From Pseudonocardia broussonetiae (GTDB lineage Bacteria > Actinomycetota > Actinomycetes > Mycobacteriales > Pseudonocardiaceae): a DNA stretch of 64,000 nucleotides. The position numbers were made by a program, and so were the translations under genes. The stretch's first letter is position 1. Each line of letters opens with the position of its first letter. The DNA lies in NCBI RefSeq assembly GCF_013155125.1, contig NZ_CP053564.1, positions 7,013,501 to 7,077,500 of the forward strand. The letters are read 5' to 3'. The notes beneath the pieces are model-generated. The model made no database searches. It was not told the DNA's origin and was given only the letters and a program-made list of their open reading frames with translations. This document shows positions 54,485 to 64,000 of the stretch, piece by piece.

Positions 54485-55717
54485 TCAGAGGACGGGGAAC
54501 GCGCCCGTCAGCATGAGGTAGAGCCCGATGCCCGGCAGCAGGTTGTTGACCTGGTGCGCGATCACCGGCGCCAGCAGGCCGTCGCTGTAGACGCGGGCCA
54601 GCCCGAGCGGCAGCGCGACCACCAGGAGCAGGAGCGCGCGCGGCCACTCGAAGTGCGCCAGGGCGAAGATGACGGTCGTGACGCCGAACGCCAGCCACCG
54701 GTTCGCGCCCAGCCGCGTCAGCCCGCCCCACAGCAGCCCGCGGTAGAGGATCTCCTCGCACAGCGGGGCGACCAGCACCACGATCGCGACGATCGCGAGC
54801 GCCGTCAGCGGCGGCGCCGTGATGCCGCCGAAGACGTCGCCGACGGCCGACGAGGCGTCCTCCCCCACGATCGACACGTAGACCAGCGACGCCGGCAGCG
54901 TCAGGAACAGCCCGCCGAACCCGAAGCCCAGGCCCAGCCACAGGTCCTTCCAGGTCGGGCGCAGGTGCAGGTCGATGACCGGGCCGTTGCCGCGCCAGCG
55001 GGTCCAGAGCAGGGCGACGCCCGCGGCCGCGACGGTCGGCACGCCCAGCGCGGCGGCCAGCGCCCCCGCCGGGATCGGGTCCTGCCCGACGAGCAGCAGC
55101 CCCGTGAGCGCGGAAACGCCGAGGAACACGAGCTCGGCGACCAGGTACGCGCCCAGGCCCCAGCGGTGCGCGGGGCGCGGCGCCGGTTCCGGGGCGGCCG
55201 GCGGTGCGGCCGGCGCGGGCCACGGCGCGAACCCGGCAGGAGCACCGGGCGGAGGACCGGGCGGAGGACCGGGCGGAGGACCGGGCGGAGGACCGGGCGG
55301 GACGGGCGGGGCCGCGAGCAGCGTCGCCACCGGCAGCCGGTCGGTCGCCTCCGCCGAGCCGTGGCCCGCGAGCCGCGGGTCCGGGACGGGCAGGCGCAGC
55401 CCGGGGTCGGTGGCCTCCGCCGACCACGCGGGCGCGCCGGTGCGCACGGCGGGCGCGCCGGACCGGGCCCGCTCCGGCGCCGAGGTCGGGATGCCCATCG
55501 GCGGCGTCGCGGCGTCGGCGGGGACCGGGGCGTCGAACCAGGCGCCGGTGGCGGGCTCGGGACGCGTGGACGGCGCCGGGCGCCGGGAGCGCGTGGCGGC
55601 GACGGCCGCGACCACCCCGAGCACCGCGACGACGACGAGCCACCACAGGCGTCCCGTCCGGGCGGCCCGGCGGGACCGGGCACGGGGGCCGACAGCAGTG
55701 ACTCCGGCAGATCGCAC
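54485..55717 (-). CDS. CPBP family intramembrane glutamic endopeptidase
   Basis: The 410-aa protein has an N-terminal membrane helix ([18 protein letters not shown]), a ~115-residue Pro-rich linker with [15 protein letters not shown] encoded by four 12-bp repeats (55245-55292), then a CPBP (Abi/Rce1) domain: the catalytic [23 protein letters not shown] and HQVNNLLPG. Substrates are unknown. GTG 55723 is in frame, but TACGGT (55725-55730) ends 7 nt before GTG 55717, supporting the latter as a leaderless start. Confidence 0.9.
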   Translation of the reverse strand: MRSAGVTAVGPRARSRRAARTGRLWWLVVVAVLGVVAAVAATRSRRPAPSTRPEPATGAWFDAPVPADAATPPMGIPTSAPERARSGAPAVRTGAPAWSAEATDPGLRLPVPDPRLAGHGSAEATDRLPVATLLAAPPVPPGPPPGPPPGPPPGPPPGAPAGFAPWPAPAAPPAAPEPAPRPAHRWGLGAYLVAELVFLGVSALTGLLLVGQDPIPAGALAAALGVPTVAAAGVALLWTRWRGNGPVIDLHLRPTWKDLWLGLGFGFGGLFLTLPASLVYVSIVGEDASSAVGDVFGGITAPPLTALAIVAIVVLVAPLCEEILYRGLLWGGLTRLGANRWLAFGVTTVIFALAHFEWPRALLLLVVALPLGLARVYSDGLLAPVIAHQVNNLLPGIGLYLMLTGAFPVL

Positions 55718-55751
55718 GATCACGACCGTACCGGGCGGCGACCGGGAGTGA

Positions 55752-56819
55752 TCAGCGCGCGAAGACGCGCCCGCGCAGCAGGACCAGCGCGGGCTCGTCG
55801 AGCACCGACAGGTCGGCCCGCGGGTCGCTGCGGTAGACGACGAGGTCGGCGGGGGCGCCGGGGTGCGGGGCGGGACGGCCGAGCCAGTGGCGGGCGTTCC
55901 AGCTCGCGGCGCCCAGCGGGTCGGTGTGGCCCGCCGCGGCCAGCGCGCGCACCTCGTCGGCGATCCGGCCGTGGGCGATGCCGCCGCCCGCGTCGGTGCC
56001 CGCGTACACGGCCACCCCGGCCTCGACGGCCCGCCGCACGACGTCGCCCGCCCCGGCGTGCAGCGCGCGCATGTGCGCGGCGTACGCCGGGTACTTCGAC
56101 GCCGAGTCGGCGATGCCCGGGAACGTCTCGACGTTGATCAGCGTCGGGACCAGCGCGGTGCCGCGCTCGACCATCTGCGCGATGAGGTCGTCGGTGAGGC
56201 CGGTGCCGTGCTCGATGCAGTCGATGCCCGCACCGATCAGGCCGGGCAGCGCGTCGGTGCCGAACACGTGCGCGGTGACCCGGGCGCCGGCGGCGTGGGC
56301 GGCCTCGATCGCGGCGCGGAGCACGTCGTCGGGCCAGAGCGGGGCGAGGTCGCCGACGCCGCGGTCGATCCAGTCGCCGACGAGCTTGACCCAGCCGTCG
56401 CCCGCCGCGGCCTGCTCCGCGACGAGATCGGGCAGCAGCGCGGGGTCGTCGGCGTCGATCGCCAGGCCCGGGATGTAGCGCTTGGGCCGCGCGAGGTGCC
56501 GCCCGGCGCGGATGATCTCCGGGAGGTCCTCGCGGGCCTGCAGCGCGGAGGTGTCGACGGGCGAGCCGCAGTCGCGGATGAGCAGCGTTCCGGCGTCGCG
56601 GTCGACGCGGGCCTGCGCGTCGGCCTCCTCCAGGTCGACCGGGCCGGACGGGCCCAGGCCGACGTGGCAGTGGGCGTCGACGAGGCCGGGCACGATCCAG
56701 CCGCCGTCGACGAGCGTCTCGGCGCCCGCGATCGGCTCGTCGACGAACCGCCCGTCGGGACCGACGAACAGCTCGACGGTCTCCTCACCCGGCAGCAGCA
56801 CACCCCGCAGGCGGAACAC
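55752..56819 (-). CDS. amidohydrolase family protein (Rv2915c-like)
   Basis: The 355-aa metal-dependent hydrolase has HxH in GLVDAHCHVGLG (~46-57), the possible bridging Lys in WVKLVGDW, further ligands in VTAHVFGTDAL and CIEHGTGL, and the catalytic Asp in YAGTDAGGG. It belongs to the imidazolonepropionase/prolidase-like group; substrate unknown. GTG 56819 is 3 nt past the ffh stop, so it is co-transcribed with ffh, as in mycobacteria. Confidence 0.9.
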   Translation of the reverse strand: MFRLRGVLLPGEETVELFVGPDGRFVDEPIAGAETLVDGGWIVPGLVDAHCHVGLGPSGPVDLEEADAQARVDRDAGTLLIRDCGSPVDTSALQAREDLPEIIRAGRHLARPKRYIPGLAIDADDPALLPDLVAEQAAAGDGWVKLVGDWIDRGVGDLAPLWPDDVLRAAIEAAHAAGARVTAHVFGTDALPGLIGAGIDCIEHGTGLTDDLIAQMVERGTALVPTLINVETFPGIADSASKYPAYAAHMRALHAGAGDVVRRAVEAGVAVYAGTDAGGGIAHGRIADEVRALAAAGHTDPLGAASWNARHWLGRPAPHPGAPADLVVYRSDPRADLSVLDEPALVLLRGRVFAR

Positions 56820-56822
56820 GGG

Positions 56823-58388
56823 TCAGCGCCCCTTCGGGAACCGGAGCTTGCTCGGGTCGAACCCCGGGGGCAGCTGGTCCAGGCCCGGCGGCATCTGCTG
56901 CAGCGTGGGCGGCAGGCCCGACAGGTCGGGCATCCCGCCCCCGGCGCGCGACGGCGTCGGCCGGCCCTTGCCCTTCTTGTTCTTGCGCTTGCTCGCGAGC
57001 TTCTTCGTGGCGCTGCGCTGCCCGCCGCCGAAGCCGAACTGCCCGGCCATCTGCTTCATCATCTTGCGGGCCTCGAAGAAGCGGTTGACCAGGTCGTTGA
57101 CGTCGCCGACGGCGACGCCCGACCCGTTCGCGATGCGCAGCCGGCGCGACCCGTTGATGATCTTCGGGTCGGCGCGCTCGGCCGGCGTCATGCCGCGGAT
57201 GATGGCCTGCAGCTTGTCCAGGTGCCGGTCGTCGACCTGGGCCAGCGCGTGCTTCATCTGGCCCGTGTTGGCGCCGGGGAGCATGCCCAGGATGTTGCCG
57301 ATCGGGCCCATCTTGCGGATGGCCATCATCTGCTCGAGGAAGTCCTCGAGCGACAGCTCGCCGCTGGCGATCTTCGCCGCGGCCTTCTCCGACTGCTCCT
57401 GGTCGAAGGCCCCCTCGGCCTGCTCGATGAGGGTGAGCAGGTCGCCCATCCCGAGGATGCGGCTGGCCATCCGGTCGGGGTGGAAGACGTCGAAGTTCTC
57501 GAGCTTCTCGCCGTCGGAGGCGAACAGGATCGGCTGGCCGGTGACCTCGCGGACGCTCAGCGCGGCACCACCGCGGGCGTCGCCGTCGAGCTTGGTGAGC
57601 ACCACGCCGGTGAAGCCGACGCCGTCGCGGAACGCCTCGGCGGTGGCCACGGCGTCCTGGCCGATCATGGCGTCGACGACGAACAGCGTCTCGTCCGGCC
57701 GCACCGCGTCGCGGATGTCGGCGGCCTGCCGCATCAGCTCCTCGTCGACGCCCAGGCGGCCCGCGGTGTCGACGACGACGACGTCGTACATCTTGTCCCG
57801 CGCGTGCGCGACGCCGCGGCGGGCGACGTCGACCGGGTCGCCCACCCCGTTGCGCTCCGCGCTGCCCGGCTGTGTCTGATGACCGGCCGCTGACGCGCCC
57901 GGATGTGGGGCGAAGACGGTGGCCCCGGCGCGCTCGCCGACGATCTGCAGCTGCGTGACCGCGTTGGGGCGCTGGAGGTCGCACGCGACCAGCAGCGGCG
58001 TGTGCCCCTGGCTCTTCAGCCAGAACGCGAGCTTGCCCGCCAGCGTCGTCTTGCCGGAGCCCTGCAGGCCGGCGAGCATGATCACCGTCGGCGGTTCCTT
58101 GGAGAACCGCAGCCGCCGGGTCTCGCCGCCGAGGACGGAGACGAGCTCCTCGTTGACGATCTTGACGACCTGCTGGGCGGGGTTCAGCGCGCCCGAGACC
58201 TCGGCGCCCTTGGCCCGCTCCTTGGTGCGCGCGACGAAGCCGCGCACCACGGGCAGCGCGACGTCGGCCTCCAGCAGCGCGATGCGGATCTCGCGCGCGG
58301 TGGCGTCGATGTCGGCCTCGGAGAGACGGCCCTTGCCACGGAGGTTCGCCAGCGTGCCGGAGAGGCGCTCGGAGAGGGTGTCGAACAC
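56823..58388 (-). CDS. ffh: signal recognition particle GTPase Ffh (SRP54)
   Basis: Ffh delivers ribosome-nascent chains to FtsY. The 521-aa protein has the N domain (GKGRLSEADIDATAREIRIA), G1 LQGSGKTTLAGKLA, DTAGRLGVDEEL, TKLDGDARGG and the Met-rich M domain (KMGPIGNILGMLPG, RRLRIANGSG). The G domain has a ~13-residue insertion relative to M. tuberculosis between HPGAS and GDPVDVARRG. GTG 58394 is in frame, but TAGTCT (58396-58401) ends 7 nt before GTG 58388, which gives the usual VFDTLSERL start. Confidence 0.95.
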   Translation of the reverse strand: MFDTLSERLSGTLANLRGKGRLSEADIDATAREIRIALLEADVALPVVRGFVARTKERAKGAEVSGALNPAQQVVKIVNEELVSVLGGETRRLRFSKEPPTVIMLAGLQGSGKTTLAGKLAFWLKSQGHTPLLVACDLQRPNAVTQLQIVGERAGATVFAPHPGASAAGHQTQPGSAERNGVGDPVDVARRGVAHARDKMYDVVVVDTAGRLGVDEELMRQAADIRDAVRPDETLFVVDAMIGQDAVATAEAFRDGVGFTGVVLTKLDGDARGGAALSVREVTGQPILFASDGEKLENFDVFHPDRMASRILGMGDLLTLIEQAEGAFDQEQSEKAAAKIASGELSLEDFLEQMMAIRKMGPIGNILGMLPGANTGQMKHALAQVDDRHLDKLQAIIRGMTPAERADPKIINGSRRLRIANGSGVAVGDVNDLVNRFFEARKMMKQMAGQFGFGGGQRSATKKLASKRKNKKGKGRPTPSRAGGGMPDLSGLPPTLQQMPPGLDQLPPGFDPSKLRFPKGR

Positions 58389-58395
58389 CCGCACG

Positions 58396-58401
58396 AGACT
58401 A
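58396..58401 (-). promoter_or_regulatory. -10 element of leaderless ffh promoter
   Basis: On the minus strand this reads TAGTCT and ends 7 nt before GTG 58388. It is in the 42-nt gap after the PII gene, so ffh has its own promoter. The -35 is weak. Confidence 0.5.
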
Positions 58402-58436
58402 CTTGTGCGGCGGCGGTCGCTGCGGGCTCGGGGGCA

Positions 58437-60179
<1,743 letters not shown>

Positions 60180-60205
60180 TCACCCGGCCGGTCACCCCGC
60201 CGCGC

Positions 60206-62955
<2,750 letters not shown>

Positions 62956-62971
62956 CTAAGGGGGGAAGGCG

Positions 62972-63010
62972 CCGGGCCCGCCGCTCCTCGACGAGGTGCG
63001 GCGGGCCCGG
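62972..63010 (-). terminator. strong hairpin between PII-3 and PII-2
   Basis: Perfect 13-bp arms (CCGGGCCCGCCGC and complement, 62972-62984 and 62998-63010) continue, after one mismatch, into CCTCG/CGAGG. It begins 15 nt past the stop of PII-3. It probably ends the amt2-PII-3 transcript and separates it from PII-2-glnD. Confidence 0.8.
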
Positions 63011-63025
63011 GACGAGCGGTCGAGC

Positions 63026-63367
<342 letters not shown>

Positions 63368-64000
63368 TCAGACCTCCTGACCGGCGGTGGCCGGCTCGTG
63401 GTCGCGCGCCGACTGGGTCGACGCCCCCGCGGCCGGGCGCAGGTTGCCGCCGCCCCGCAGGGTCGAGAAGTCGTAGCCCGACTCCGCGTGCTCGGTCTCG
63501 TCGATGCCCGTGGCCTCGTCCTCGTCGGAGATGCGCAGGCCGATCGTGAACTTCAGCGCGAAGGCGATGATCGCCGTGCCGATGCCGGAGTAGGCGAGCA
63601 CCGCGAGCGCCCCGACGGCCTGGCGCCAGAGCTGGTCGACGCCGCCGCCGTAGAGCAGGCCGTCGACGCCGGCCGCGGAGTCGGCGGTGGCGAAGAAGCC
63701 GATGAGCAGCGTGCCGGCGAGACCGCCGACGAGGTGGACGCCGACGACGTCGAGCGAGTCGTCGAAGCCGAAGCGGAACTTCAGGCCGACGGCCAGGGCG
63801 CACAGGACGCTGGCGATGGCACCGACCGCGATGGCGCCCAGCGGCGACACCGAGGAGCAGGCCGGGGTGATCGCGACGAGGCCCGCGACGACGCCGGAGG
63901 CGGCACCGAGGCTCGTGGGGTGACCGTCGCGGAAGCGCTCGACGAGCAGCCAGGCGATCATGGCCGCCGCGGTGGCGACGATGGTGTTGAGGAAGGCGAA
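63368..64000 (-). CDS. amt: ammonium transporter Amt, copy 2 (5' end outside window)
   Basis: The last 210 residues are present. They contain [40 protein letters not shown] helix IX region, VVGVHLVGGLAGTLLIGFF with the second twin-His and a tail ending ATAGQEV. It parallels copy 1 but differs in many positions, for example LWRQAVGALAVLAYSGIGTA. The N-terminal half lies beyond the window, so its promoter cannot be examined. Confidence 0.93.
   Translation of the reverse strand, partial: FAFLNTIVATAAAMIAWLLVERFRDGHPTSLGAASGVVAGLVAITPACSSVSPLGAIAVGAIASVLCALAVGLKFRFGFDDSLDVVGVHLVGGLAGTLLIGFFATADSAAGVDGLLYGGGVDQLWRQAVGALAVLAYSGIGTAIIAFALKFTIGLRISDEDEATGIDETEHAESGYDFSTLRGGGNLRPAAGASTQSARDHEPATAGQEV

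Noticed and set aside
55245..55292. Regular 12-bp repeats considered as a CRISPR-like or regulatory array
   Set aside because: They are in frame inside the CPBP gene, encode a Pro-Pro-Gly linker and have no spacers.

Overview
The window is chromosomal DNA of a high-GC actinobacterium. Mycothione reductase places it among mycothiol-producing Actinobacteria. Gene order and protein similarity to mycobacteria, a WhiG-type sigma factor and very high GC suggest a Pseudonocardiales-like organism; the genus is inference. The backbone follows, in order, the Mycobacterium tuberculosis segment from mtr (Rv2855) to glnB/amt (Rv2919c-Rv2920c), judged from remembered gene order and not from a search. I see no rRNA, tRNA, CRISPR array, transposase or prophage.

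Layout. 1-4.7 kb: GNAT fragment, leaderless mtr, acyl-CoA desaturase, DUF559 protein, PlsC acyltransferase. 4.8-12.1 kb: a tight plus-strand lipid operon with mostly 4-nt overlaps (alpha/beta hydrolase, FAD oxidoreductase, DUF1365, two CFA-type methyltransferases, DUF1295, peroxiredoxin, SRPBCC). Its core matches the M. tuberculosis ufaA1 cluster linked to 10-methyl fatty acids. 12.1-12.7 kb: a non-coding block of GC minisatellite and palindromes. 12.7-26.8 kb: PNPOx-like protein, map, DUF3054, penicillin-binding lipoprotein, rmlC with a SAF-domain dehydrogenase, DUF418 protein, DHA2 exporter, GNAT, ispG, HAD phosphatase, rip1, dxr, DUF2631. 26.8-33.5 kb: an accessory stretch with an NHEJ polymerase, SMR/TetR, SDR/TetR, Mug glycosylase, a LigC-type ligase and methyltransferases. 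33.5-50.5 kb: housekeeping genes rlmN, cdsA, frr, pyrH, tsf, rpsB, whiG, xerC, dprA, comM-like, yraN-like, rnhB, lepB, rplS. 50.6-58.4 kb: trmD, a split ClpC2-like module, rimM, khpA, rpsP, a CPBP protease, an amidohydrolase, ffh. 58.4-64 kb: nitrogen genes with two Amt transporters, three PII proteins and GlnD.

The most interesting module is at 51407-52240. A 71-aa helix-turn-helix protein and a 185-aa ATPase-free Clp_N protein together look like M. tuberculosis ClpC2 cut into two genes. They sit behind a near-consensus leaderless promoter whose -35 and -10 boxes each fall in a perfect GTCAAC-N4-GTTGAC palindrome. The module is inserted between rimM and trmD, so trmD and probably rplS appear to be transcribed from this regulated promoter.

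Other recurrent features are at least fourteen genes with a -10-like hexamer ending 6-7 nt before the start codon (leaderless pattern), several long near-perfect palindromes between genes and one inside a reading frame, paired TetR operators, an orphan MerR-type promoter and a GlnR-box-like element before amt.
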